A stretch of DNA of 64,000 nucleotides from Telmatactis stephensoni (taxonomy: Eukaryota; Cnidaria; Anthozoa; Actiniaria; Isophelliidae): the NCBI GenBank assembly GCA_029948255.1, contig JALIZF010001491.1, forward strand, positions 124,001 through 188,000, given 5' to 3'. The position numbers and the translations under genes were made by a program. Below the pieces are notes generated by a model. The model saw only the letters and a list, made by a program, of their open reading frames with translations. It ran no database searches and was not told the DNA's origin. The first letter of the stretch is position 1. Every line of letters starts with the position of its first letter. Positions 57,143 to 62,441 of this stretch are shown in pieces.

Positions 57143-59344
57143 GCTAGTTTCAGTTTGGTGCTGAATAGCGTTTTCAGTCTCTTCGGCGCCGACAATAACA
57201 TTCGATCGAACTCATGAAAGTGCCGTCATATTGAATTTTAAAGGAAGAAGCTTAGATTTTACTCAAGGTAGTTAAGGCCTGGGTTTGACCTTGTTTGACC
57301 TTGGAAAGTTTTTGTTCTGCTATGTAAGACATAACAATGCAAAACTTATTTGACTTGGCACAATGTTAAATAATAACTAGTTGAGTGACCTTAACTTAGT
57401 GTTTTGGATATTGGGTAGTCACGTGACCAATTACGACGAAACTTCGTTTTTCTTCAATCCGCAATTCAGTTTCACTTAAAAAACAGAAATAACACCTCTA
57501 ATGCATAAAAAAGATTTAATCCTAAATAGTTTTGTGTAGACATCTGGACTTTTGATAATTGGCTGGGAGATATTAAGCAAAGTATTGTTTTGAGTTTTGG
57601 TCACGTGACCTGTTTTGCTAAAAATCGCTTTAATGAAAATCGATAGTCATGTTCTCTAATCAAAATGGAATAGACTCACTAAAAAGAACGACGTTTCAAG
57701 CATTTGCGCTTTCTTTGGGCTAATACTCGAGTGCGGAAAAATTTTCAAACATTTTGTTACAATAAACTACCTATCTGGTCACGTGACAGCTGAAATCACA
57801 AACTTAGCACTTAAGGCTCATTGTTTTATGAATACCTAACGTTGTGACGAATATCATATATTTCTGGTTTAAAATTCGTGCTACAGCACAAAAAACATAT
57901 TTCGCCCAATTTAGCCACTGACCCAGGCCTTAACTACCTTGAGTACCATGATTCTTTTTAGTGGAACCTCTATCACATTACTTTACAGTGTAGGTTATTG
58001 CTGTTACCATCCAGCGTTCGCAAGAAGAAAACCGAACACAAATCTCGACCGATCTTCACCACGTTTCTAGCTTTTCAAACACCTCACTGCGAAGTTCAAA
58101 TAACGGAGGGAGCCAAAGGCTTCTGGGTACAGTTTTGCAGATTCTCGACGTACACGATAGATTGATAGATTGATAGAAACTGCAAACCTCGACTCGCGCG
58201 AAATCATCTAACGTCATGCATGTTCTCGCGTCACGTTTCCTAAATCAGCCTTATTAGAATGATAGTTTACAGTATTCTCACGCTATATAATTTTTACAGG
58301 TACTCCATTAACATCCTGTCGACAAGAAAAAGCCTTGTCTAAAGTAGACACCAGTAAGCTGCAGCCATCTTGTGAGCCTGATGGGTCATATAAACCAGTC
58401 CAATGTAATAAAATGACTAAAGAATGTTGGTGCGTTGATGTACATGGCCAAGAAATCATAGGAACAAAAACAACGAATGACACCATTCCTAATTGTAATA
58501 AAGGTAAGTCGGATGGCCCGTGCTCATATTGTTTCACGTACTCTGGTCCAGTGGTAGTCTCCGGTCATACTGTCATCCCGGGTAGTGTCCGGTCATACTG
58601 TGATCACGGGTAGTGTCCGGTAATACTGGGATCCCGGGTAGTGTCCGGTCATACTGTGATCCCGGTAGTGTCCGGTCATACTGTGATCCCGGGTAGTGTC
58701 CGGTCATACTGTAATCCCGGTAGTGTCCGGTCATACTGTGATCCCGGTAGTCTCCGGTCATACTGTGATCCCGGGTAGTGTCCGGTCATACTGTGATCCC
58801 GGTAGTGTCCGGTCATACTGTGATCCCGGGGAGTCACCGGTCATACTGTGATCCCGGGTAGTGTCCGGTCATACTGTAATCCCGGTAGTGCCGGTCATAC
58901 TGTGATCCCGGATAGTGTCCGGTCATACTGTGATCCCGGTAGTCTCCGGTAATACCGTGATCCCATGGTATACTCTGGTCCGGGTAGCATCCGGTCATAC
59001 TATTGTCCCCATTAGACTCAAGTTACGTTGTGTCGGGTATTCACCGATCCTACTGTAACTGTATCCCTTTATCTCGGGTAGTCTAGACCTGTAGTAATGC
59101 CCTGGTCCCATGCAGGGTCCCAGGGTCCCATGTATACTATATATCCGGATAGCCTGGGGGTTTGGGCTCGTTGGCATTTTAGCGCTGTGAATATAATCAT
59201 ATATGTGAATTTGAATAATGTTTTTCATTTGATTGATTGATTGTTTGTATGTTTGTTTGTTTGTTTGTTTGTTTGTTTGTTTGTTTGATTGATTGATTGA
59301 TTGTTCATTCATTCGTTCGTTCATTTGTTCGTTTATTTGTTTAA

Positions 59345-59377
<33 letters not shown>

Positions 59378-59587
59378 TTGCAGAAAAATCCACTCCTGTA
59401 CCAGCAATTCATGGCCGTAAGTGGCTAAATCTTTGATAACTGAAATACAAATACAAAATCAAATGTGCAATTAAAGTATTTAGATAAAATATTCTATAGA
59501 TATGTTTTATTTACAGCTCCGTTTCAACAAAAACATTACTATGAATTAGACTCCATTAGTCGTTGTTTTCGCTCTTTGTGCTGGTAG
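25033..59587 (+). CDS. Giant secreted multi-domain protease-inhibitor-like protein (26 TY-1, 4 Kunitz, Kazal, Ig, VWA)
   Basis: About 41 GT-AG exons, listed separately, splice in one frame into about 2,564 residues. Order: signal peptide (1-23), Cys-rich region (24-92), follistatin-like plus Kazal (93-167), Ig (168-257), Kunitz 1-2 (258-386), TY-1 1-17 (387-1577), VWA (1578-1776), Kunitz 3, TY-1 18-25 (to 2405), Kunitz 4, TY-1 26 (to 2530), short tail. Every domain exon is bounded by phase-1 introns; VWA is split by one phase-0 intron. Spliced length is 7,700 nt. Three exons (Ig, TY-1 2, TY-1 7) carry five surplus bases, and removing five gives 7,695, a multiple of three. Kazal and Kunitz domains inhibit serine proteases; TY-1 domains (thyropins such as sea anemone equistatin) inhibit cathepsins. 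A secreted broad-spectrum inhibitor or matrix scaffold is inferred. I do not know a named homologue. The 5' end and last two exons are less certain; two adjacent genes is a lesser alternative. Confidence 0.85.
25830..25935 (+). repeat. (CATC)n / (CATT)n microsatellite
   Basis: Runs of CATC and CATT steps in intron 1, roughly the complement of the GGAT/GAAT tract at 24330-24530. Confidence 0.9.
26330..26400 (-). repeat. tRNA-like sequence (SINE head or tRNA pseudogene)
   Basis: On the minus strand, TTGTTAGCTCAGTTGGTCGA resembles a tRNA D-arm and polymerase III A box, and GGTCGAGGCTT about 25 bases later resembles a decayed B box. No clean cloverleaf or anticodon can be drawn, so a functional tRNA is unlikely. 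Confidence 0.4.
28241..28405. repeat. Inverted repeat in intron 1
   Basis: AGTTATACAATGGTTT near 28241 mirrors AAACTATTGTATAACT ending near 28405. Further matched blocks (GGCATA, GGATATCC, GTATTTTCT/AGAAAATAC) lie between. A foldback MITE of about 165 bp. Confidence 0.7.
28726..28825 (+). CDS. Exon 2: Cys-rich N-terminal region
   Basis: Phase 1 in, phase 2 out. Encodes APCPVNPAIVKVNRNNPYC and continues to FCFRNNCRR. Four cysteines. The family is not recognised. Confidence 0.75.
29094..29165 (+). CDS. Exon 3: Cys-rich N-terminal region, continued
   Basis: Phase 2 in and out. Encodes CCYFQSSCNPYPWNSCTERN and MQN. With exons 2 and 4 it makes a region of ten cysteines. The end, CxxxC after a spaced Cys, faintly recalls ShK-type folds, but I cannot assign it. 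Confidence 0.7.
29261..29295 (+). CDS. Exon 4: 35-nt micro-exon
   Basis: It follows TTGTTTTCAG and is needed to restore phase between exons 3 (ending phase 2) and 5 (starting phase 1). It completes CSKSCSRTVINT. The donor GTGGTT is weak, which lowers certainty. Confidence 0.6.
29589..29813 (+). CDS. Exon 5: follistatin-like and Kazal domain
   Basis: LCSRVRCKYPGEYC resembles the follistatin N-terminal (FOLN) pattern. It is followed by CHCPESCPDDVVQQRVCGTD and GVTYSSECTLNKTAC, a clear Kazal-type serine-protease-inhibitor signature with all cysteines. Phase 1 both ends, 225 nt. Confidence 0.9.
30245..30516 (+). CDS. Exon 6: immunoglobulin domain, two frame breaks
   Basis: The Ig features lie in three frames: PAKLL, then CSLLGEPITITWSK, then LVIPQVRIADEGVYRCEGYD and VNVTVE. 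A single extra base near 30322 and another near 30411 account for this. Length 272 minus 2 gives a phase-1 exon like its neighbours. The B-strand Cys, Trp and DEGVYRC are retained, which argues against long decay. Confidence 0.75.
30700..31160. repeat. CpG-rich region with inverted repeats in intron 6
   Basis: TGCAGATTTAGAACACTTGGGGATTG near 31055 mirrors CAATCCCTGTGTGCTCTAAATCTGCA near 31125, forming a hairpin of about 100 bp. A related block (TCTAAATATGCACACAGCAC) lies near 30735. Confidence 0.6.
31359..31577 (+). CDS. Exon 7: Kunitz domain 1
   Basis: All six cysteines. GYCSQHDVRWYFD, then FVYSGCGRNENNF. The residue after the second Cys (P1) is Ser, so trypsin inhibition is not expected. 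A 20-residue acidic/basic linker precedes it. Confidence 0.92.
31907..32180. repeat. Inverted repeat with 122-bp arms
   Basis: Arms 31907-32028 and 32059-32180 mirror each other almost fully. The outer ends are AGAGACCATAATACTAAGAG and CTCTTAGTATTATGGTCTCT; the inner part includes GCCATCGCGCGCGCAAG. The spacer is about 30 bp. A foldback element in intron 7. Confidence 0.85.
32304..32600. mobile_element. MITE with CACTGCAA ends and internal minisatellite
   Basis: The left end CACTGCAATAAATTTACTC mirrors the right end GAGTAAATTTACAGCTGCGTTTTTGCAGTG apart from an extra block. Inside, a unit of about 33 bp containing ACGCAGTTACTCTGTTATTT and GAGTAAAGG is repeated about four times (32370-32510). 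Confidence 0.7.
32898..33065 (+). CDS. Exon 8: Kunitz domain 2
   Basis: ICKLPKRSGPCEAHIPKWYF, then FIYGGCRGNANRF. Six cysteines. P1 is Glu, an unusual acidic residue for a serine-protease inhibitor. Phase 1 both ends, 168 nt. Confidence 0.93.
33461..33673 (+). CDS. Exon 9: TY-1 domain 1
   Basis: PRCTADGHFQRTQC, then CFCMDENGVELHGTR, then INC. The short four-residue loop between QC and CxC marks class A. Confidence 0.9.
33887..34210 (+). repeat. Three-copy tandem repeat, unit about 110 bp
   Basis: Each copy carries CATCCTTGTTT, TAGCTCGGTGTAGCTTT, AATACC and CTGATGGAG. Copies begin near 33887, 33992 and 34108 and differ by a few per cent plus small indels. It lies in the intron between TY-1 1 and 2. 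Confidence 0.75.
34293..34491 (+). CDS. Exon 10: TY-1 domain 2, one frame break
   Basis: Reads HIPQC in one frame and PDGTYENIQC, CWCVDATGYEMAGTRTR in another. An extra A in the run at 34364-34366 explains it; 199 minus 1 nt restores a phase-1 exon. Class B (CWC). Confidence 0.82.
34911..35129 (+). CDS. Exon 11: TY-1 domain 3
   Basis: CQRHYIDNW, CAEDGRYRAVQC, CSCVDRETGEEQSGT, MPQC. A C-Ser-C core where most domains have C-Trp-C. Confidence 0.9.
35770..35973 (+). CDS. Exon 12: TY-1 domain 4
   Basis: CQRMHQEAIK, PQCTTDGRFQHVQC, CWCVDRKGMEMVGSK, IVC. Class B. Confidence 0.93.
36711..36926 (+). CDS. Exon 13: TY-1 domain 5
   Basis: CQRRYQHAMKR, PRCKADGSYEEIQC, CHCVNKKGVEIPHTR, PNC. Class A. Confidence 0.93.
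37294..37491 (+). CDS. Exon 14: TY-1 domain 6
   Basis: CEKARYVAMKR, PRCKPDGSWQTIQC, CWCTDENGKEIKATRTKG, LTC. Class B. Confidence 0.93.
38206..38414 (+). CDS. Exon 15: TY-1 domain 7, two frame breaks
   Basis: CWTEYVKAIRSVK, then PWCRKDGS, then NPMQCHGSFCYC and GIEIPGSK, GRPNC lie in three frames. Extra bases near 38258 and 38299 explain this; 209 minus 2 nt is phase consistent. Class A. Confidence 0.8.
39624..39770. mobile_element. Copy of the 'GCCTCCTCCGCAGG' MITE
   Basis: Left end AGCCTCCTCCGCAGGCGTCTC; right end GATGCATGCCTGCGGGGGAGG. Shares AATCTAAGAATT and TTGGGTTTCCTGTG with the copies at 17409-17626 and 34789-34845. Confidence 0.7.
39970..40095 (+). repeat. (CTTT)n microsatellite
   Basis: An interrupted CTTT/CCTT tract just before the TY-1 8 exon. 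The long Ser/Phe/Leu open frames here are low complexity. Confidence 0.92.
40155..40364 (+). CDS. Exon 16: TY-1 domain 8
   Basis: CQRQYHGAMLSG, PRCKSNGKYEEVQC, CWCVDDKGNELPGTRTS, IRC. Class B. Confidence 0.94.
40823..41032 (+). CDS. Exon 17: TY-1 domain 9
   Basis: CQRMYLDYAR, PQCTPGGEFEAIQC, CYCVDENGKEIPNTR, PVC. Class A. Confidence 0.94.
41688..41900 (+). CDS. Exon 18: TY-1 domain 10
   Basis: CQQEVNRAQEK, PRCKPDGSYEEVQC, CWCVDERGQEVAKTRTTG, VKC. Class B. Confidence 0.94.
42329..42538 (+). CDS. Exon 19: TY-1 domain 11
   Basis: CQQEYQNILRR, PQCTSDGRYEPVQC, CYCVNDHGVEIAYSR, RPNC. Class A. Confidence 0.93.
42955..43032 (+). repeat. (CAT)n microsatellite
   Basis: An interrupted CATCAT tract in the intron before TY-1 12. 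Confidence 0.9.
43072..43281 (+). CDS. Exon 20: TY-1 domain 12
   Basis: CQKQLQMYMR, PSCNPDGSFSDIQC, CYCVDNRGVEIQGTR, RPNC. Class A, following another class A domain: the only break in the A-B alternation before domain 15. Confidence 0.93.
43598..43831. mobile_element. MITE with 20-bp perfect TIRs and GGATCAGGGATCA interior
   Basis: CAGGCTCGTAACATGGTATA (43598-43617) is the exact reverse complement of 43812-43831. TAAAAT abuts both ends, a likely target duplication. The interior is an imperfect GGATCAGGGATCA repeat. Confidence 0.8.
44083..44292 (+). CDS. Exon 21: TY-1 domain 13
   Basis: CQQYLQVSIL, PRCSKDGDFEPVQC, CWCVDHTGKEIKRTRTKG, PRC. Class B. Confidence 0.94.
44756..44962 (+). CDS. Exon 22: TY-1 domain 14, two cysteines lost
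   Basis: CWRDYIITSNTS, PWCTKHGAYERIQTQ, then RYFCVNDLGLEVLGT, PNC. The usual QC is QT and the first Cys of CxC is Tyr. These two pair in the family fold, so one whole disulfide is missing. The frame and splice sites are intact. Confidence 0.9.
45631..45840 (+). CDS. Exon 23: TY-1 domain 15
   Basis: CQREQIRQMYS, PQCKTGGRYDEIQC, CWCVDKDGQEFDGMRTAG, LIC. The acceptor is the second AG (CCCCAG, 45629-45630); the nearer TTAG would shift the frame. Class B. Confidence 0.93.
45962..46180 (+). CDS. Exon 24: TY-1 domain 16
   Basis: CQIQREKSLRVM, PRCKSDGGFDEIQC, CWCVDINGNEIMGSATIG, DC. Class B. Confidence 0.93.
46320..46610 (+). repeat. (CCCT)n, (CCTT)n and (CTTT)n microsatellite complex
   Basis: Three adjoining tetranucleotide tracts fill most of the intron between TY-1 16 and 17. 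Long Ser/Pro/Phe-rich open frames here are artefacts. Confidence 0.95.
46715..46933 (+). CDS. Exon 25: TY-1 domain 17
   Basis: CHRNRLVAMG, PQCTHDGKYKEVQC, CWCVDEEGQEIIGTRMWG, PQC. Class B; last domain before VWA. Confidence 0.94.
47125..47400 (+). mobile_element. tRNA-derived SINE-like element
   Basis: TTGGCTCAGTTGATTGGGCC fits a tRNA A box and D-arm, and GGGGTTCGATTCCCGGACCA fits the B box and T-arm. A non-tRNA tail follows. The right border is not resolved. Confidence 0.6.
47571..47905 (+). CDS. Exon 26: VWA domain, first half
   Basis: LDLAILYPPLYSNTDLQALK starts the domain. FSLVMFAEKP, then TRLDRGL match the second and third strands. The MIDAS DxSxS is absent (LYPPL stands there), although the Thr of TRLDRGL is kept, so metal binding is doubtful. 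Ends in phase 0. Confidence 0.88.
48433..48694 (+). CDS. Exon 27: VWA domain, second half
   Basis: VLLVIMNKKQTRD, then KSKGVDVYSIGIKNRVDLDE, then ENVFTVDGYQSL, the usual C-terminal VWA strands and helices. Phase 0 in, phase 1 out. Confidence 0.9.
48735..49078 (+). repeat. Tandem repeat of 69-78 bp, about five copies
   Basis: Units contain AGCACTGCTAATGAG, TACATTACTGAGTCTGTGTA and TTGCTTGTGCTTATG, then TCACTAGTGA. The open frames on both strands arise from the repeat. Confidence 0.85.
49148..49321 (+). CDS. Exon 28: Kunitz domain 3
   Basis: CNLPVKPGKRGCLASIPSWY, then FTYSGCGGNANNF. Six cysteines. P1 is Leu, which in the family suits chymotrypsin- or elastase-like targets. Confidence 0.94.
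49795..50001 (+). CDS. Exon 29: TY-1 domain 18
   Basis: CHGVQHRQKT, PSCHHNGQYKSVQC, CWCVDQHGAERTYTR, PVC. Class B. Confidence 0.92.
50040..50420 (+). repeat. GTTT/GTTC-rich simple-sequence tract
   Basis: TTTG, TTCG and GTTT steps dominate the intron. Cys/Phe/Leu-rich open frames here are low complexity. Confidence 0.9.
50537..50776 (+). CDS. Exon 30: TY-1 domain 19, two cysteines lost
   Basis: CLEERRKVLGQRG, PECDPIGKYSAVQEN, FRWCVDPEGYPVAGSQRWG, LNC. QC has become QE and CWC has become RWC: the same disulfide pair missing as in domain 14. A longer basic tail follows the last Cys. Confidence 0.88.
50940..51050 (+). repeat. GCTT and GGCT simple repeats
   Basis: Short (GCTT)n and (GGCT)n runs in the intron after TY-1 19. 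Confidence 0.85.
51240..51500 (+). mobile_element. Possible 3' tail of a non-LTR retrotransposon
   Basis: The tract ends AAATAAAGTTATTATTATTA, like the LINE-derived tail at 57080. No coding remnant is visible, and the left border is a guess. Confidence 0.35.
51517..51714 (+). CDS. Exon 31: TY-1 domain 20
   Basis: CEHERLKSELVD, PKCSKNGDYEEIQC, CWCVDHHGNEIIGTRQRG, PNC. A hybrid: short class A loop but CWC core. Confidence 0.93.
51892..52226. mobile_element. Foldback MITE, about 335 bp
   Basis: AATAGGCCACGTTCGAGATAT at the left mirrors ATATCTCGAACGTGGCCTATT at the right. Similarity continues inward through GCGAGGCTCACAGG and CACCTAGCAGA. Confidence 0.8.
52503..52636. repeat. Inverted repeat with 38-bp perfect outer arms
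   Basis: Arms 52503-52540 and 52599-52636 are exact reverse complements, with partial pairing further in (GAGAAAAGCAAG / CTTGCTTTTC). Confidence 0.88.
52793..53002 (+). CDS. Exon 32: TY-1 domain 21
   Basis: CHREYKRSMILRG, PQCKSNGEFKPVQC, CWCVDKNGNELAGTRQWG, PNC. Class B. Confidence 0.94.
53345..53645. repeat. MITE-like element with internal 35-bp minisatellite
   Basis: About six units containing GTTAACCCAGGGTTAAATCT and AAAGAAAACCATTG lie between ends GGGCTCAGTTTTTGAAAG and CCTTCCAGCAACCGGCCCAGG. The unit is the interior of the element at 21670-21790. The long Asn/Pro/Gly/Leu open frame is repeat translation. Confidence 0.85.
53770..53982 (+). CDS. Exon 33: TY-1 domain 22
   Basis: CQFRRDECQDNQ, PKCKDNGAYEELQC, CWCVDHYGYEMAGTR, PNC. 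One additional Cys in the first helix. Confidence 0.92.
54020..54270 (+). repeat. TATAATCGGTTTATAGTCG-type tandem repeat
   Basis: Imperfect units of about 20-40 bp made of ATAATCGGTTTATAGTCG and ATATTGTCGATAT words fill the intron. Confidence 0.75.
54289..54442. mobile_element. Diverged copy of the 'GCCTCCTCCGCAGG' MITE
   Basis: Left AGCCTCCTCTGCAGGGAACTC; right TTCTTGCGGAGGGGCTAG. The shared inner words TTGGGTTTCCTGTG and CACAGGAAGCCCAAATAT are present. Confidence 0.65.
54469..54687 (+). CDS. Exon 34: TY-1 domain 23
   Basis: CQIQRRKALG, PECKADGSYDPVQC, CWCVDSHGTELDGSRRPPG, YC. A longer nine-residue loop before CWC. Confidence 0.93.
55098..55316 (+). CDS. Exon 35: TY-1 domain 24
   Basis: CKKLLKDYLAD, PKCLYADSTWKFAPSQC, CWCVDEYGNEIHNT, RNC. 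Diverged middle, all six cysteines kept. Confidence 0.9.
55508..55637 (+). repeat. (GGAA)n microsatellite, about 130 bp
   Basis: An uninterrupted GGAA run; the Arg/Lys/Glu/Gly open frame is an artefact. Confidence 0.97.
55694..55900 (+). CDS. Exon 36: TY-1 domain 25
   Basis: CQHRHNQALIQ, PRCDIHGSYDSMQC, CWCTDRYFNEKKGSR, DC. Class B. Confidence 0.92.
56180..56350 (+). CDS. Exon 37: Kunitz domain 4
   Basis: CDLPVDAGPCQSGLLRWYF, then FIYGGCVGNENKF. Six cysteines. P1 is Gln. Phase 1 both ends, 171 nt. Confidence 0.94.
56640..57141 (+). mobile_element. 3' fragment of a non-LTR retrotransposon (LINE)
   Basis: A frame ending at 56948 reads YNLRNSNARKPMVKTERYKG then SYNLGV, like the C-terminal end of ORF2 in Jockey/CR1-type LINEs. 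An AT-rich tail with AATAAAGAC and a long (TTA)n run (57088-57141) follows. 5'-truncated. Confidence 0.55.
57260..57945. mobile_element. Element with 25-bp perfect TIRs, 686 bp
   Basis: TACTCAAGGTAGTTAAGGCC and GGGT (57260-57284) is exactly mirrored at 57921-57945. Inside the TIR sits TTAAGGCCTGGGT, so a TTAA-type element nested in mirrored flanks is also possible. GTCACGTGACC words recur inside at about 57418, 57600 and 57778. No transposase. Confidence 0.75.
58300..58503 (+). CDS. Exon 38: TY-1 domain 26
   Basis: CRQEKALSKVD, PSCEPDGSYKPVQC, CWCVDVHGQEIIGTKTT, PNC. Class B; last recognisable domain. Confidence 0.93.
58536..58985 (+). repeat. 28-bp minisatellite, about 15 copies
   Basis: The unit TCCGGTCATACTGTGATCCC plus GGGTAGTG is repeated with point changes and short deletions. 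Confidence 0.93.
59220..59382 (+). repeat. GTTT and GATT simple repeats
   Basis: (TTTG)n then (GATT)n runs reach to the CAG acceptor of the next predicted exon and serve as its pyrimidine-poor upstream context. Confidence 0.9.
59384..59416 (+). CDS. Exon 39: 33-nt linker exon
   Basis: CAG acceptor and GTAAGT donor, phase 1 at both ends, encoding EKSTPVPAIHG. Supported only by splice signals and phase. Confidence 0.5.
59517..59587 (+). CDS. Exon 40: C-terminal exon with stop
   Basis: After TATTTACAG it encodes PPFQQKHYYELDSISRCFRS and LCW, then TAG at 59585-59587. No domain. AATAAA at about 59710 could be the poly(A) signal. With exon 39 it brings the corrected total to a multiple of three, but alternative ends are possible. 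The gene-level count of about 41 allows for an unseen exon. Confidence 0.45.
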
Positions 59588-60337
59588 CCCTCACTACTGG
59601 AAAAGGTGTGTGAGCGACTGCCACAGGAAGCCCAACTGAGGAGCGAAGAAACCGACTCCTGGAATAAGTTATATATCCGCGAAATTCTAAATTTTCGCGT
59701 ACGTTATCAAATAAACGCCTAAAACACATTGAAAGAAGCATTACACGGATTCTAGTTCATTTTATTAAAAGACGATGTCCATCGTTCATATACTTTTGGG
59801 TTTTGGAGTTCCTGTGTAAAAATTAAGGACGCGCGAGATATCAGTATCTTTTTGCTTAGTGCCATTTACTCGCGCGTTTGCACAGGAATCCCAAACACCC
59901 CCAAACCCCAAAATAATGCAGGCTTCTCCAACTGCATAAGGGATCCAGTGAAATGAGAAAGGATAAGTAAAACAACAACAACAATTAACCATTAAGGATG
60001 ACTCCCCTAGATTTTGTCATAGCCCATCCACTACATTTTAAATGGCTGTAGCTTCCGTCAATAGATTTATACTTATAAATAATTATACTAATTATAGTTT
60101 TTCAAATGTTCAAATCGGAAAATAGTGACGATGGCATATAAAAGCACTTATCAACGATTTTCTTTAGAAAATTACTTCCATTTTAAAAGTTTATAATTAG
60201 GTCATTTTCTCGACAAAGTGATTTTTATGACGTCATCGTTACGTTACCATGATCAAGCCGATCTCAAGTGAACATTTTTCACTTTAATACTGCCTAGTTT
60301 GAGGTTAAACAACTAAGTGGGAGCTACAGCTAATTAA
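59588..60337. other. 3' flank of the giant gene with a small hairpin
   Basis: At 59796-59910 GGAGTTCCTGTG and GACGCGCGAG mirror CTCGCGCGT and GCACAGGAATCCC, a short foldback. The rest is AT-rich with no gene seen. Confidence 0.5.
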
Positions 60338-62130
60338 GGTGGCTGGACCCTATTTCGCCAGTGCGCGGGTAGTCGAATTGAAGCGGCTATTAATCGCGTT
60401 ACAGAATTAAGTTGACCAAACGTTTTACGCACACCTACTACAAATGGACCAAATTTTATAATGATGCTAGTTTGGTTGAAATCGGAGCTTTTTTAACATC
60501 GAAATTGTTATACACTGGATTTGAAATTTTGCCAATTTTCTCAAAATCCAGACCTCGACGAGCAAAACGATTTATGAGACTTTGTAAATCAAATGTTTGT
60601 CTATAATGTGAGAGCGTTTCAAGAAATTCTATTAAGCCGATTTTGAGTAAAAACGGAGCAATTATTTAACTTTGAAGAAATTTAAAACCGCGGGTGATTT
60701 ACTAAATTAATTTTATAACAATAATTTTCCAAAGAAAAGTTGCAATATTTTTGGTTTTAAATAATACCAAGGCATGGTTCTTTATTTTGTGAATATGTCA
60801 TCGTATTTGCTATTTTTGATCGCCGTTGAGACGACTGTACGTAAAGCACTAAATTGCTGCGTTTATCTCGGAATTTCGACATCCACGTTAATAATACTGT
60901 TTCTTGAAAACTAGTAGATCAATTTTTTTTTATTTCTCGATATTGAATATTCAATCCTTTACCAGTAAGGTGTATAAATTACAAAGGCATTGAAGATTTT
61001 TAAGACCATTAAATAATTTTTTAAACATGGCCATATGTGCATCTCTATTATTCTCCGCGTTGTTGCCGGTGTTTGATTCAGGCTTTATGATATGCATGCC
61101 TGCATGCGTGTCGCTTTGGCGCCTCGTGCAAAAAATGCAAATACATGGAACTATTAAGTCTTCCAAGTTACCTGGACTGGTGAACTACTTTTTCCTTCGC
61201 CTTTTTAGCCTTTAATGTGTTTTCCAGCAATATTTCACTTCTCCGTTTTCTTTTTGCACAAGGAAATACCATAGTTCTAGAAACTTTAGTAAGAAACTGC
61301 TACGTACAGCGTTACTCTGGATATCACTGGCGTGACTTTCCATGTATATTTGCATTTTTTTGCACGAGGTGCCAAAGCGACACGCATGCAGGCATGCATA
61401 ATCAAACACCGGCAACAACTCGGAGATGCACATATGGCCATGTTTAAAAAATTATTTAATGGTCTTAAAAATCTTCAATGCCTTTGTAATTTATACACCT
61501 TACTGGTAAAGGATTGAATATTCAATATCGAGAAATAAAAAAAAATTGATCTACTAGTTTTCAAGAAACAGTATTATTAACGTGGATGTCGAAATTCCGA
61601 GATAAAAGCAGCAATTTAGTGCTTTACGTACACTCGTCTTAACGGCGATCAAAAATAGCAAATACGATGACATATTCACAAAATAAAGAACCATGCCTTG
61701 GTATTATTTAAAACCAAAAATATTGCAACTTTTCTTTGGAAAATTATTGTTATAAAATTAATTTAATAGAGCACCCGCGGTTTTAAATTTCTTCAAAGTT
61801 AAATAATTGCTCCGTTTTTACTCAAAATCGGCTTAATAGAATTTCTTGAAACGCTCTCACATTATAGACAAACATTTGATTTACAAAGTCTCATAAATCG
61901 TTTTGCTCGTCGAGGTCTGGATTTTGAGAAAATTGGCAAAATTTCAAATCCAGTGTATAACAATTTCGATGTTAAAAAAGCTCCGATTTCAACCAAACTA
62001 GCATCATTATAAAATTTGGTCCATTTGTAGTAGGTGTGCGTAAAAAGTTTGGACAACTTAATTCTGTAACGCAATTAATAGCCGCTTCAATTCGACTACC
62101 CGCGCACTGGCGAAATAGGATCCAGCCACC
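60338..62130. mobile_element. 1.8-kb foldback element with about 810-bp arms and TTAA flanks
   Basis: Ends GGTGGCTGGACCC and GGATCCAGCCACC lie inside TTAA (60334-60337, 62131-62134). Paired positions sum to 122468 at both the ends and the inner part (61021 with 61447), so the arms align almost without indels. The loop is roughly 61150-61320. Mirrored short open frames at 60412-60606 and 61862-62074 come from the arms. No transposase. Confidence 0.85.
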
Positions 62131-62134
62131 TTAA

Positions 62135-62441
62135 ATTTTGTTTGGTTAACCTCAAGAGCTGTTCATTCTGAATAGTCAGCGCGTAAATGTTGGCGTCTCC
62201 CTCCCCTCTTCCCTCCTCCTCAGTCCCCCCTTTCCCTCCCCTCACCATCTCTCACCCTCCCCACTCCCTACAGGGCCTGATGCTCGTGTTAGTTTTGTAA
62301 ATGTTGTGATGTATAAAAAGCACCTTGTAATATGTTTTGGAAATCAAATAAATTTTTATTAAAATATATCTACTAATATTGTTATTACTCTGGGATCCTA
62401 TTGAATCACTGAGTCTAAATACGCCGACATTCTTTTCTTTA
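62135..62441. other. Intergenic spacer, C-rich then AT-rich
   Basis: A CCCTCC-rich stretch (62195-62280) is followed by an AT-rich stretch with AAATAAATTTTTATT. Nothing coding is seen. Confidence 0.5.

Noticed and set aside
60412..62074. Two nearly identical short proteins on opposite strands
   Set aside because: They are mirror copies in the arms of the foldback element and show no conserved domain.
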